A stretch of 64,000 nt of DNA from Mycolicibacterium tokaiense (GTDB taxonomy: Bacteria > Actinomycetota > Actinomycetes > Mycobacteriales > Mycobacteriaceae). The notes beneath the pieces are model-generated. The model saw only the letters and a program-made list of their open reading frames with translations. It had not been told where the DNA came from and ran no database searches. This document shows positions 17,129-25,023 of this stretch, piece by piece (position 1 is the first letter of the stretch; every line of letters starts with the position of its first letter). The stretch is taken from the NCBI RefSeq assembly GCF_010725885.1, contig NZ_AP022600.1:2976001-3040000 (forward strand). Reading direction: 5' to 3'. The position numbers and the translations under genes were made by a program.

Positions 17129-18640
17129 ATGACTGTCACCAGTGATGTCGCCAACACCGGGACCATCCACAATCCCGCGACCGGCACCGTGGCCGGCCAG
17201 GTCACCTGGACCGACCCCGCCGACATCCCGGCCATCGCCGCCGGACTGCGTGAGGCCCAGCGGGAGTGGGAGCGCCGCGGACCCAAGGGCCGTGCCCGGA
17301 CGCTGTCGCGCTACGCGGTGTGGCTGGCCGACCATCGCGACGAGATCGAGACGCTGCTGATCGCCGAGACCGGCAAGTCCGCAGCAGACGCCGCACAAGA
17401 GGTGCCGCTGGTGCTGATGATCCTGTCGTACTACATCAAGAACATCGAGAAGGCGCTGGCGCCCGAAAGCCGTCCGGCGTCGTCGCCGCTGATGGCGATC
17501 AAGAAGATCTCGGTGTACTACCGCCCGCGCGCCGTCGTGGGCATCATCGCGCCGTGGAACTATCCGGTGGCCAACGCGATGATGGACGCCATCGGCGCGT
17601 TGGCCGCGGGCTGCTCGGTGCTGCTGAAGCCCTCTGAGCGCACCCCGCTCACCGCCGAGGTGCTGCTGCGCGGCTGGAACGAGGTGTCCGCGCCGCCGGT
17701 GCTGGCGCTGGCCCAGGGTGCCCGCGAGGTGTCCGAGGCGGTCGTCGACGTCAGCGACTACATCCAGTTCACCGGGTCGTCGGCCACCGGAACCAAGGTG
17801 ATGGAGCGCGCGGCCCGCCGGCTCACCCCGGTCAGCCTCGAACTCGGCGGCAAGGACCCGATGATCGTCTGTGAAGACGCCGACATCGCGCTGGCTGCCA
17901 ATGCCGCGGTGTGGGGCGCGATGTTCAACGCGGGCCAGACGTGTGTGTCGGTGGAACGGGTGTACGTCCTGGATGCGGTCTACGACCAGTTCGTCAACGC
18001 CGTGGTGGCCGCGGTGAACAAACTCAGTATGGGAGCCGGCGACGGCAACCATTTCGGCGCGCTGATCGACGAATCCCAGGTGGCTGTCACCGATCGGCAC
18101 GTCCAGGATGCCCTGGCCAAGGGAGCCACTGCGCTCACCGGCGGCAAGCGCCCCACCGGGCGCGGCACCTTCTACCCCCCGACTGTGCTGGTGGACGTCG
18201 ACCACTCCATGCTGTGCATGACAGAGGAGACCTTCGGCCCCACGCTGCCGATCATGAAGGTGGGATCGGTGGCCGAGGCGGTGAGACTGGCCAACGACAG
18301 CCAGTACGGCCTGAGTGCCTCGGTGTTCTCCAAGGACGTGCAGCGCGCGAAAGACATTGCCGTGCAACTCGATTGCGGTGCGGTCAACATCAACGACGTG
18401 ATCTCGAACTTGATGTGCACCACCGCCCCCATGGGCGGCTGGAAGGCGTCGGGAATCGGAGTTCGCTTCGGCGGTTTCGAGGGGGTGCGCAAGTTCTGCC
18501 GCCAGGAGACCGTCGTGGTACCCCGGACCACCCTGGCGGCGGGCGGCAATTACTACCACAACTCGCTCAAGGCGCTGGCCCGGATGAACAAGCTGATGAC
18601 CAAGGTGGCGCTGTCGGTGCCCCGGAAGGGCGCCAAGTAA
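17129..18640 (+). CDS. NAD(P)-dependent aldehyde dehydrogenase
   Basis: This 503-residue ALDH oxidises an aldehyde to the acid. The catalytic Cys is in NAGQTCVSVERVYV and the general base Glu in SLELGGKDP; the cofactor region has IAPWNYPVANAMMDAIGALAAG and QFTGSSATG. The C-terminus (RMNKLMTKVALSVPRKGAK) is a basic amphipathic tail resembling class 3 membrane-associated ALDHs. I chose ATG 17129 because TAACAT sits 7 nt upstream (leaderless pattern); ATG 17120 is the alternative. It is a stand-alone gene. It is not the ALDH normally found beside the DUF779 gene in M. tuberculosis. Confidence 0.88.
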   Translation: MTVTSDVANTGTIHNPATGTVAGQVTWTDPADIPAIAAGLREAQREWERRGPKGRARTLSRYAVWLADHRDEIETLLIAETGKSAADAAQEVPLVLMILSYYIKNIEKALAPESRPASSPLMAIKKISVYYRPRAVVGIIAPWNYPVANAMMDAIGALAAGCSVLLKPSERTPLTAEVLLRGWNEVSAPPVLALAQGAREVSEAVVDVSDYIQFTGSSATGTKVMERAARRLTPVSLELGGKDPMIVCEDADIALAANAAVWGAMFNAGQTCVSVERVYVLDAVYDQFVNAVVAAVNKLSMGAGDGNHFGALIDESQVAVTDRHVQDALAKGATALTGGKRPTGRGTFYPPTVLVDVDHSMLCMTEETFGPTLPIMKVGSVAEAVRLANDSQYGLSASVFSKDVQRAKDIAVQLDCGAVNINDVISNLMCTTAPMGGWKASGIGVRFGGFEGVRKFCRQETVVVPRTTLAAGGNYYHNSLKALARMNKLMTKVALSVPRKGAK

Positions 18641-18714
18641 GCCGCTGCTGAGCGTCCACCCGCCGTTCACCTTCCGGTCACCGAGGTGTTCGCGACGGCG
18701 GATACGTTGCGCCG

Positions 18715-19575
18715 GTGCTGCTGGACATCAACGCCTCGTACTCCGTCCTCGACGATGACGACGACGACCCCGTGCTGCTGCTGCAGCCCGGGGACGAACC
18801 GGTCGACACCTGGCGGGAGAACTACCCGTACGACGAGCGGATGAAGCGCGCTGAGTACGAGGAACAGAAGCGGTTGCTGCAGATCGAACTGCTCAAGCTG
18901 CAGAAGTGGAGCCAGGCCAACGGCCACCGGCACGTCATCGTGTTCGAGGGCCGCGACGCCGCCGGCAAGGGCGGCACCATCAAGCGCTTCATGGAGCACC
19001 TCAACCCCCGCGGCGCCCGCGTCGTCGCGCTGGAGAAACCCACCGAGCGCGAACGCACGCAGTGGTATTTCCAGCGGTACGTCAACCATCTGCCTGCCGC
19101 CGGCGAGATCGTCCTGTTCGACCGCTCCTGGTACAACCGCGCCGGGGTCGAGCGGGTGATGGGCTTCTGCACGCCCAAGCAGCACGCCGAGTTCGTCCGG
19201 CAGGTGCCGCTGTTCGAGCAGATGCTGGTCAACGATGGTGTCAGCCTGATCAAGCTGTGGTTCTCGGTGACGCAGTCCGAGCAGCGCACCCGGTTCACCA
19301 TCCGCCAGGTCGACCCGGTTCGGCAGTGGAAGCTCTCACCCACCGATCTGGCGTCGCTGGACAAGTGGGATGACTACACCGCGGCCAAAGAGGACATGTT
19401 CGCGCTCACTGACACCGAGGTGGCGCCCTGGATCGTGGTCAAGAGCAACGACAAGAAGCGCGCCCGGATCAACGCCATGCGCTACGTGCTCGGTAAGTTC
19501 GACTACGACAACAAAGACCATGAAGTGGTCGGCCGGGCCGACCCGCTGATCGTGGGGCGCGCACTGTCGGACTGA
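18715..19575 (+). CDS. ppk2: Polyphosphate kinase 2
   Basis: This 286-residue class I PPK2 interconverts polyphosphate and nucleoside di-/triphosphates. Walker A reads EGRDAAGKGGTIK, the lid/Walker B region has LFDRSWYNRAGVERVMG, and a DPVRQWKLSPTD segment follows, as in mycobacterial PPK2. A run of five Asp near residue 13 is unusual but typical of an acidic N-terminal tail. GTG 18715 follows TACGTT with 6 nt between. The window also carries a second, more divergent PPK2-family gene at 40799 and an exopolyphosphatase at 62066. Confidence 0.9.
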   Translation: MLLDINASYSVLDDDDDDPVLLLQPGDEPVDTWRENYPYDERMKRAEYEEQKRLLQIELLKLQKWSQANGHRHVIVFEGRDAAGKGGTIKRFMEHLNPRGARVVALEKPTERERTQWYFQRYVNHLPAAGEIVLFDRSWYNRAGVERVMGFCTPKQHAEFVRQVPLFEQMLVNDGVSLIKLWFSVTQSEQRTRFTIRQVDPVRQWKLSPTDLASLDKWDDYTAAKEDMFALTDTEVAPWIVVKSNDKKRARINAMRYVLGKFDYDNKDHEVVGRADPLIVGRALSD

Positions 19576-19603
19576 CGGCACCCGCCCCGGAGGGGCTGCT
19601 GCT

Positions 19604-20458
19604 GTGCGTGGGATGCTGGCGACGCTGCTGTGGTTACTCACCACGGTGGCGCTGGCGCTCGCCCTACCCGCGGCGTGGGTGCAGACGCACCTGGTGAATG
19701 AGGGCGGCTACGCCCGGTTCGCGGAAGACGCCGCCTCGCAACCTGCGCTGCAGCAGGCAATGGCGGGGGAGTTGACGACGCAGATCCTGAACCTGGGCCC
19801 TGGGTTGCAGCCCGACCTGGTGGCGGCGCTGACGTCGAGCTACACCGCCAGTGCGCCGTTCCCGCAGCAGTTCGCCGAGGCCAACCGCTTCGCCCACCGC
19901 TGGATGTTCACCGATGCCGTGGGGTCGCAGACCGACGCCGAGGGCCGTTGGGTGGTGGACATCGGGCCCATGCTCAACGACACGTCGATCAAGGACACGC
20001 TGCAGAACTACAACATCGAGGTACCGCAGTCGCTGCCGGTGCCGCTGACCCAGAATGCCCCGGAAGCCCTGCGGCCCGGGCGGTTACAGACAGTGGGCAG
20101 CTGGGGTCCGTGGTTCACCATCGGTGCGGTGGGGCTCGCGGCGGTGTTTGCGCTGTTGACCTTGGCGGCTGCCCGTTCACGCGGCAAAGCACTTGCGGCG
20201 CTGGGGGTCTCGGCGCTGATCGTCGGTGCTGCCGGGTGGGCCGGGCTGGAGATCGGCCGGGGACGGCTGGAAACCGCTCTGGGCGACACCTCCGGTGACG
20301 TCCGGGCGATCGCGGATGCGCTGGTGGACACCGCAATCGGCAGCATGCACCACTGGCTGAACCTGACCCTGGCCACCGGCGGGGGACTGGTCGCCTTGGG
20401 CGTGCTGTTCGCGATGCTGGGCGGGGTGTTCCGCCGGACGGTGCGGGAACCGGCTTAA
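19604..20458 (+). CDS. Conserved mycobacterial membrane protein of unknown function
   Basis: This 284-residue protein has an N-terminal signal/anchor helix (MLATLLWLLTTVALALALPAAW), an extracytoplasmic domain of about 140 residues and three further hydrophobic segments near residues 165-185, 195-210 and 245-270. I recognise no catalytic motif. GTG 19604 has GGAGGGG eight bases upstream and lies 28 bp after ppk2, so cotranscription with ppk2 is likely. Its stop overlaps the first base of a leftward gene tail at 20455. Confidence 0.65.
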   Translation: MRGMLATLLWLLTTVALALALPAAWVQTHLVNEGGYARFAEDAASQPALQQAMAGELTTQILNLGPGLQPDLVAALTSSYTASAPFPQQFAEANRFAHRWMFTDAVGSQTDAEGRWVVDIGPMLNDTSIKDTLQNYNIEVPQSLPVPLTQNAPEALRPGRLQTVGSWGPWFTIGAVGLAAVFALLTLAAARSRGKALAALGVSALIVGAAGWAGLEIGRGRLETALGDTSGDVRAIADALVDTAIGSMHHWLNLTLATGGGLVALGVLFAMLGGVFRRTVREPA

Positions 20459-20636
20459 CGTGCGAACTTTCCGCGTCCCATGGGTCTGCGCCGGCCCAGG
20501 TGGTAGCCGAGGACGTACGCGACCGGTGGGAGGGCGAACATCGGAATCGACGCGATGAGGATCGCTACCCGGGAGGATCTGCGGTATGGCTTGTTGGGGC
20601 TCGGCGTCGTGGTTGTGTCCGCTCTGCTCTACGGGG
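20455..20636 (-). pseudogene. C-terminal tail of a broken membrane protein gene
   Basis: On the minus strand an open frame ends at TAA 20455-20457 and encodes a hydrophobic helix followed by a basic tail (FALPPVAYVLGYHLGRRRP, then MGRGKFAR). Upstream the frame meets an in-frame stop at 20637-20639, with no ATG or GTG in between except an internal Met, so no complete gene is present. I read it as the 3' remnant of a gene cut at the scar that also holds the peptidase remnant at 20781. The alternative is a non-coding frame, as it overlaps the small plus-strand ORF. Confidence 0.35.
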
Positions 20637-20950
20637 CTATCGACGCCATGCATGAGCAACGTGTTGCCCGAGGGCAGATTCTGCAGTTCGCAATCCTGTC
20701 TGTGGTTTCGGCGGGGTTGTTCGCCGTGTGTTATTTAGGCGCGCACACGATTACCCGTGCGCTCAGGGCCGGATGTCGGCTTACCGCAGCACCTTCAGGA
20801 ATGAGTAGCTCAGCGCCGACTCGGACGCCATCCGGGCATCGCCGGCAGCACCGGGGTGGCCCGCCCGGGATACACCCGGTCGTCGCGGTTGGAGGTCGTC
20901 ATCAACGGCTCCGGGCACTCGACCTCCCAAGAGGCACCTGCCAGCAATAG
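20555..20950 (+). CDS. Small putative membrane protein, probably with a non-native C-terminus
   Basis: The 131-codon frame starts at ATG 20555. Residues 10-30 and 42-65 are hydrophobic (LLGLGVVVVSALLYGAI and FAILSVVSAGLFAVCYLG), giving a likely two-helix membrane protein. From about codon 76 it runs antisense through the decayed peptidase fragment (20781-20966) and becomes Arg/Pro/Gly-rich, so the real C-terminus was probably lost. No Shine-Dalgarno of good strength is present. I recognise no family; it may be a truncated gene or chance. Confidence 0.35.
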   Translation: MRIATREDLRYGLLGLGVVVVSALLYGAIDAMHEQRVARGQILQFAILSVVSAGLFAVCYLGAHTITRALRAGCRLTAAPSGMSSSAPTRTPSGHRRQHRGGPPGIHPVVAVGGRHQRLRALDLPRGTCQQ

Positions 20951-20966
20951 CGGCTGTAGGCGGCGA
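20781..20966 (-). pseudogene. Decayed 3' fragment of an S9 (prolyl oligopeptidase) gene
   Basis: Read on the minus strand, the fragment encodes LLLAGASWEVE, then after a deletion PEPLMTTSNRDDRVYPGRA, then after a second deletion and a frame change HPGAAGDARMASESALSYSF, with the terminal residues LKVLR and a TAA. The intact gene at 28427-30424 has LLLAGASWVAE, PELLMTTSTRDDRVHPGHA and GGHAGAADNAQ...ALSYSFLWKVLG in the same order. At least two internal deletions and one frame change make it non-functional. It lies in the same orientation as the intact gene, about 7.6 kb away, with the nitrogen island between them. Confidence 0.8.
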
Positions 20967-20995
20967 CGTTCGCGCTTGACCGCGCGGGATACCGA

Positions 20996-22105
20996 TCAAC
21001 CCAGTGGGACGGGAGTCATCTCGGTGAGCACGTTGAAGTCGAAGCCGTCGGCTTCGGCCAGATACGTTCTGGGGGCCGTGTGTCCGGCGTCGAGGCGCTG
21101 CACGCCGCGGGCGCATTGATATACCAGCGAATTCGACAGCGCATTCACCACGTTGACGTCGAGGGTGCCCGCGGCACGTGCGAGCGCCGCCAGCAGATGC
21201 AATCCCTCGTAGCAGGATTCACCCATGGTCCCCACCACCGGGGCGTCAGCGCCGAACCGGCGGGCATATCGCCCGACGAAGTCCAGGCTGTCCGACGTGC
21301 ACAGCGACGAGAAGTACCCCGCGCCGACGTAGAGGTCGCGGCAACTGTGATCGCCCGCGGCCAGGAGCATGTTCTCGTCCATCAGAGGGGTCAGGCGCAC
21401 CGCCTTGGCATCCAGTTCCCGCTCGGCGTACTGCCGGTGGAACTCGACGGCGTCCTGTCCCACCAGCAGAACGACCACAGCCGTGGCGCTCGAGCGCTCG
21501 AGTCGGTCGAGGGTTGCGCCGAAGTCCGCCGTGCCCAGCGGGACATACATCTCGTCGACCAGCGTCCCGGACCCCGTCGTCGCCAGGTGTCCTCGGATGG
21601 TGTTGGCGGTCCCGCGCGGCCACACGTAGTCGTTGCCGACCAAGGCCCAGCGGGAGATGCGCCTCTCGCCGGACAGCAGCGTCATCGCGGGCAACAGCTG
21701 CGTTTCCGGCGTCTCGCCGGTGACGAAGACTCCCGGGCGCCGTTCGCCGCCTTCGTACAACGAGTTGTAGATGTAGGGGATCGAACCGCCGATGGCTGAA
21801 GCCAGTGATTCCCGCACAGTGGAGGTGTGTACGCCCGCGAGCGCTTGTATTCTGCCCGCCATGGCGAGTTCCAGCACTTCCGCTCGAACCGTGTGCACCT
21901 GCGCACCGCCGTCGATGTGTGCGAGTCTGACCTCGCGGCCCAGTATGCCGCCGTCGCGATTGATCTCCTCGGCGGCCAGTTCCGCGCACAGTTGCGCGGA
22001 GGGACCGATGATCCCGAGCGGTCCCTGCAACGGATTGACCACGCCGACGACCACGGTGTCCGAGTCCGTGCGTCCCATGCTGTTCATGCGGCCCATCTCC
22101 ACCAC
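20996..22105 (-). CDS. AmiC-like amide/amino-acid sensor protein (periplasmic-binding fold, no signal peptide)
   Basis: This protein of about 369 residues has the type I periplasmic-binding fold of the AmiC/UrtA/LivJ group: VVGVVNPLQGPLGIIGPS at the N-terminus, INRDGGILGREV, and GTMGESCYEGLHLLA late. It lacks a signal peptide or lipobox, so it should be cytoplasmic, as is AmiC, the amide sensor of the Pseudomonas amidase system. In M. smegmatis an AmiC-like protein and a MarR-type AmiA control acetamidase, and here too a MarR gene is divergent at 22176. The likely role is an amide or nitrile sensor controlling the nearby nitrilase. The start may be GTG 22105 or ATG 22087, the latter with GGAG nine bases upstream. 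Confidence 0.75.
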   Translation of the reverse strand: MVEMGRMNSMGRTDSDTVVVGVVNPLQGPLGIIGPSAQLCAELAAEEINRDGGILGREVRLAHIDGGAQVHTVRAEVLELAMAGRIQALAGVHTSTVRESLASAIGGSIPYIYNSLYEGGERRPGVFVTGETPETQLLPAMTLLSGERRISRWALVGNDYVWPRGTANTIRGHLATTGSGTLVDEMYVPLGTADFGATLDRLERSSATAVVVLLVGQDAVEFHRQYAERELDAKAVRLTPLMDENMLLAAGDHSCRDLYVGAGYFSSLCTSDSLDFVGRYARRFGADAPVVGTMGESCYEGLHLLAALARAAGTLDVNVVNALSNSLVYQCARGVQRLDAGHTAPRTYLAEADGFDFNVLTEMTPVPLG

Positions 22106-22175
22106 CAGGTCGGGGTTGTCCTTTGTTTACCCTCGACCACCCGTTACGGTAATCCACGGCGGGAGGTAACGACAG

Positions 22176-22613
22176 TTGGGAACCGTGAGCCAGGCTGCGC
22201 TGGCGTTGAGTGCGATTCAGAACTCGCTGCTGGAGCGGGTTCGTGAGGTGCTCGCCGCGCAGGGGTGCACCCTGGAGGAGTGGCGGATCCTGGATTGCCT
22301 CAACGGCTCCGGAGCTCTCGTGATGTCCGAGATCAGCGAGACGACATCGATTCCGCCATCGGCGCTGACGAAGATCGTCGACCGCATGGTGGCCAACAAC
22401 CTGGTGTACCGGCGGACCGACCAGGTCGACCGGCGCAAGATCAATCTCCGGCTGACGTCCCGTGGCGCCAGCTCCTACCGGCACCTGGCCGAAATTGTCG
22501 ATCGTTGCGACCTGCTGTACGACCAGGATCAGCTGCAGAAATTGACCGCGTTGTGTGACCTGGTGCGTGATGTGTCGGGTTCCGACCCGAAGCGGGGCGA
22601 GGTCCCGGCGTAG
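22176..22613 (+). CDS. MarR-family transcriptional regulator
   Basis: This 145-residue winged-helix protein has the MarR core: LEEWRILDCLNGSG, the recognition region MSEISETTSIPPSALTKIVD, the wing VYRRTDQVDRRKINLRLT and the C-terminal dimer helix. TTG 22176 is favoured because GGGAGG lies nine bases upstream; GTG 22185 is possible. The 70-bp gap to the AmiC-like gene contains TTACGGTAA, a short near-palindrome that could be an autoregulatory site. The pairing with an AmiC-like protein is the arrangement known from mycobacterial acetamidase control. Confidence 0.87.
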   Translation: MGTVSQAALALSAIQNSLLERVREVLAAQGCTLEEWRILDCLNGSGALVMSEISETTSIPPSALTKIVDRMVANNLVYRRTDQVDRRKINLRLTSRGASSYRHLAEIVDRCDLLYDQDQLQKLTALCDLVRDVSGSDPKRGEVPA

Positions 22614-22634
22614 CGTTCCCGCGCCCAGGCCCGG

Positions 22635-23807
22635 TTACCGGGCGTAGATCTCGTTGTAGATCGCTTCGATGTCATCGGCGCCGGGAACACGGGGATTGTT
22701 GGCCGGGGATCCCGATGCCAGGGCCTGCTCCGCCATGGTCGGGATGAGCCGATCCCACTCGGCACGGGAGATGCCATAGTGCTGCGGCGTCGGCACGGTC
22801 AGGTCGCGGCACAGCTCGGCGATACCGTCGACGAAGTTCGCGGCGGCGCCGGCGCTGGGCTCGTGTTCGGTGGCCAGACCCATGGCACGGGCGCAGTCGG
22901 CGTACCGATCGGCGGCCCCGTCGATCGAGTACCGCGTGACCGCGGGAAAGAGCATGGCATTCGAAAGGCCGTGTGCCACATGAAAGTGCGCACCGATCGG
23001 CCTGCTCATGCCGTGGATGAGGGCGACGCTTGAGTTGGAGAACGCCATGCCGGCCTGCGTGGCCGCCATCATCATGGCTGCGCGCGCCTGCTCGTCGCTT
23101 CCGTCGGCGACCACCCGCCGGATGTTCTGACCGATCGCCCGGATGGCCAGCAGGCACAGACCGTCGGAGAATGCGTTGGCCTTGCGGCTGACGTAGGCCT
23201 CGACGGCGTGGGTGAGCGCGTCGATACCGGTGTCGGCGGTCAATCGAGCCGGCATCGACAAGGTGAGGCGGTAGTCGATGATCGCGGCGATCGGCAGGAA
23301 CGACGTGCCGATACAGAGCATCTTCTCGTCGGTCGCACTGTCGGTGATGACGGTGAACTGGGTGGCCTCCGACCCGCTGCCGGCCGTGGTGGGGATCGCG
23401 ACGATCGGTAGTGCGGGACCGGTGTAGACGCTGGGCGCCTTGAACTCTCGCATCGGCCTGTCGTTGACGCCCAGCACGGCCAACGCTTTGGCGGTGTCCA
23501 TCGGGCTGCCTCCGCCGAAACCGATGACACTATCGGCGCGGTGTGCAGCCAGCGCCGCCTTGGCGGGGGTCAACGAATCGGTCGTCGGGTCGGGCACGGT
23601 GTCGGAGTAGACCGCGACGCTGGCCCCCGAGGCTTCCAGGGATGCGACGAGCCTCTCCACCTGGCCTGTGCTGACCAGGAACGCGTCGGTCACGATCAGC
23701 GGGCGCCGGGCGCCCAGGTCGCGGAGCACGTCACCGGTCTCGTCGACGGAGCCGCCGCCGATCCTCATGGTGCGGGGAACGGCGATGGCATGCGTCAGGT
23801 GTGTCAC
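22635..23807 (-). CDS. Iron-containing alcohol dehydrogenase
   Basis: This 390-residue group III alcohol dehydrogenase has all four metal ligands at family spacing: Asp196 and His200 in DTGIDALTHAVEAY, His265 in ALIHGMS and His279 in HVAHGLSNA. The NAD(P) site is GFGGGSPMDTAKA near 96-108. It converts an alcohol and aldehyde or ketone pair in the cytoplasm. GTG 23807 has GAGGA upstream; the longer frame reaches into the LysR gene. It is divergent from the LysR regulator and convergent with the MarR gene. The substrate is not evident. Confidence 0.88.
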   Translation of the reverse strand: MTHLTHAIAVPRTMRIGGGSVDETGDVLRDLGARRPLIVTDAFLVSTGQVERLVASLEASGASVAVYSDTVPDPTTDSLTPAKAALAAHRADSVIGFGGGSPMDTAKALAVLGVNDRPMREFKAPSVYTGPALPIVAIPTTAGSGSEATQFTVITDSATDEKMLCIGTSFLPIAAIIDYRLTLSMPARLTADTGIDALTHAVEAYVSRKANAFSDGLCLLAIRAIGQNIRRVVADGSDEQARAAMMMAATQAGMAFSNSSVALIHGMSRPIGAHFHVAHGLSNAMLFPAVTRYSIDGAADRYADCARAMGLATEHEPSAGAAANFVDGIAELCRDLTVPTPQHYGISRAEWDRLIPTMAEQALASGSPANNPRVPGADDIEAIYNEIYAR

Positions 23808-23904
23808 GGGTGTCCTCGATTTCGATTGCTGACTCGGTGGTCCGAAGCCGTTACAGCTTCCGGGGCGTAAATGCACGCGTCAATCCTCAGATCCGCACGA
23901 GCAG

Positions 23905-23920
23905 CGTGCATATCTGCACG
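23905..23920. promoter_or_regulatory. Inverted repeat at the LysR gene start, probable LysR binding site
   Basis: CGTGCA and TGCACG flank TATC. The repeat lies 14 bp upstream of the LysR start at 23934 and about 100 bp upstream of the divergent alcohol dehydrogenase, the usual place for a LysR-type autoregulatory and activator site. Confidence 0.5.
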
Positions 23921-23933
23921 GCAAGATGGGGTT

Positions 23934-24845
23934 GTGGAATCTGCCGACAACCTCCGCTATCTGCTCGAAGTGACGCGCTCGGGCTCGCCGCACGACGCCG
24001 CACGACGTCTCGGAGTCGACCGCACGACGGTCACCCGCCGCATCGCGAGCTTGGAAAGGGCATCTGGCGAGCGCCTGTTCGATCGTTCCAGCGGTGCGTG
24101 GCAGCTGACCGATGCCGGACGGCGCATGCTGCCGCATGCCGAAGCCATCGACGCCGCAGTCGTATCGGCGTTCCAGGACTCCGATCGGCATCAGGGCCTG
24201 CGCGGGCACGTGCGGATCGTCGCCTCCGACGGATTCGGGGCGTATCTGCTGACCCCCGGGCTGCTCCCGCTGACCGACGCACATCCCGATCTCGAGGTCG
24301 CCGTGGTCACCGCCACCACCCACGGTGTGCTGACGATGCGTGATTTCGATTTGGCCATCACCTTGGAGCAGCCATCACCGCATGCGGGTGTGGTCCGTCC
24401 GCTCGCTGATTACGAGCTGGGCCTCTACGCGTCCGCGGGGTACCTCGGCGCCCACGCTGAGGTGCGCAGTCTCGGCGACCTCGCCTCGCACGTCGTGATC
24501 TGGTACGTCGAGGCCCTACTCGACGTTGCGCCGCTCCGGTTCCTGGACGGCCTGCTCCCCGGTATCCGCGCGCGCGTGCAGACCACCAACATCACCGGGC
24601 ATCACCACGCGGTGCGCGCCGGCTTGGGCATCGCGCCGCTGCCCACCTATATCGGTGATGCCGACAGTTCACTGACGCGGGTGTTGCCCACGGAATTCGC
24701 CGTCACCCGGCACTACTGGGAGGTCGTCCCGCGCGAGATATCGCGGCAGGCACGCGTGCGCGCGTTGCGCGATTTTCTGGACAACCTCGTGCTGACGCAC
24801 CCGCAGTTGCGACCGCCCACCCAGCAAAGCGTCACATGGAAATAG
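23934..24845 (+). CDS. LysR-family transcriptional regulator
   Basis: This protein of about 303 residues has an N-terminal winged helix (MESADNLRYLLEVTRSGSPHD, then RRLGVDRTTVTRRIASLE) and a periplasmic-binding-type effector domain (HVRIVASDGFGAYLLTPGL and RAGLGIAPLPTYIG). I chose GTG 23934 because the usual LysR start lies about 15 residues before the first helix; the frame is open to 23871, but that would overlap the divergent promoter. By position it should control the alcohol dehydrogenase at 22635, the nitrilase at 25024, or both. Confidence 0.85.
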   Translation: MESADNLRYLLEVTRSGSPHDAARRLGVDRTTVTRRIASLERASGERLFDRSSGAWQLTDAGRRMLPHAEAIDAAVVSAFQDSDRHQGLRGHVRIVASDGFGAYLLTPGLLPLTDAHPDLEVAVVTATTHGVLTMRDFDLAITLEQPSPHAGVVRPLADYELGLYASAGYLGAHAEVRSLGDLASHVVIWYVEALLDVAPLRFLDGLLPGIRARVQTTNITGHHHAVRAGLGIAPLPTYIGDADSSLTRVLPTEFAVTRHYWEVVPREISRQARVRALRDFLDNLVLTHPQLRPPTQQSVTWK

Positions 24846-24883
24846 TTGTTGCATCTAGATAGCACCAGTTCAACGACTTGCGC

Positions 24884-24899
24884 GTAACATGTACGAAAC
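24884..24899 (+). promoter_or_regulatory. GlnR-box-like site upstream of the nitrilase
   Basis: GTAAC, six bases, GAAAC matches the actinobacterial GlnR half-pair consensus (GTnAC-n6-GaAAC) exactly. It lies 125 bp upstream of the nitrilase start at 25024 and downstream of the LysR stop. GlnR activates nitrogen-acquisition genes when nitrogen is limiting, which fits a nitrilase and permease pair. A second GTAAC at 24926-24930 may be part of an extended site. Confidence 0.6.
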
Positions 24900-24929
24900 A
24901 TACTGGTGAGTAGTTAATGCAGACGTAAC

Positions 24930-24943
24930 CTGAAGTTCTTCAG
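24930..24943. promoter_or_regulatory. Perfect 14-bp palindrome in the nitrilase promoter region
   Basis: CTGAAG and CTTCAG flank TT. It sits 81 bp upstream of the nitrilase GTG, between the GlnR-like site and the gene. It could be a binding site for the MarR or LysR protein of the island, or a weak hairpin in the leader RNA. Confidence 0.4.
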
Positions 24944-25023
24944 TGGCGGCCGTGTTCTGGCTAGCGTGTGCTTTCGATCACGAGCGGATCGGGAAGCAGA
25001 TTCCCGGCCGGAAAGGTGCACAC

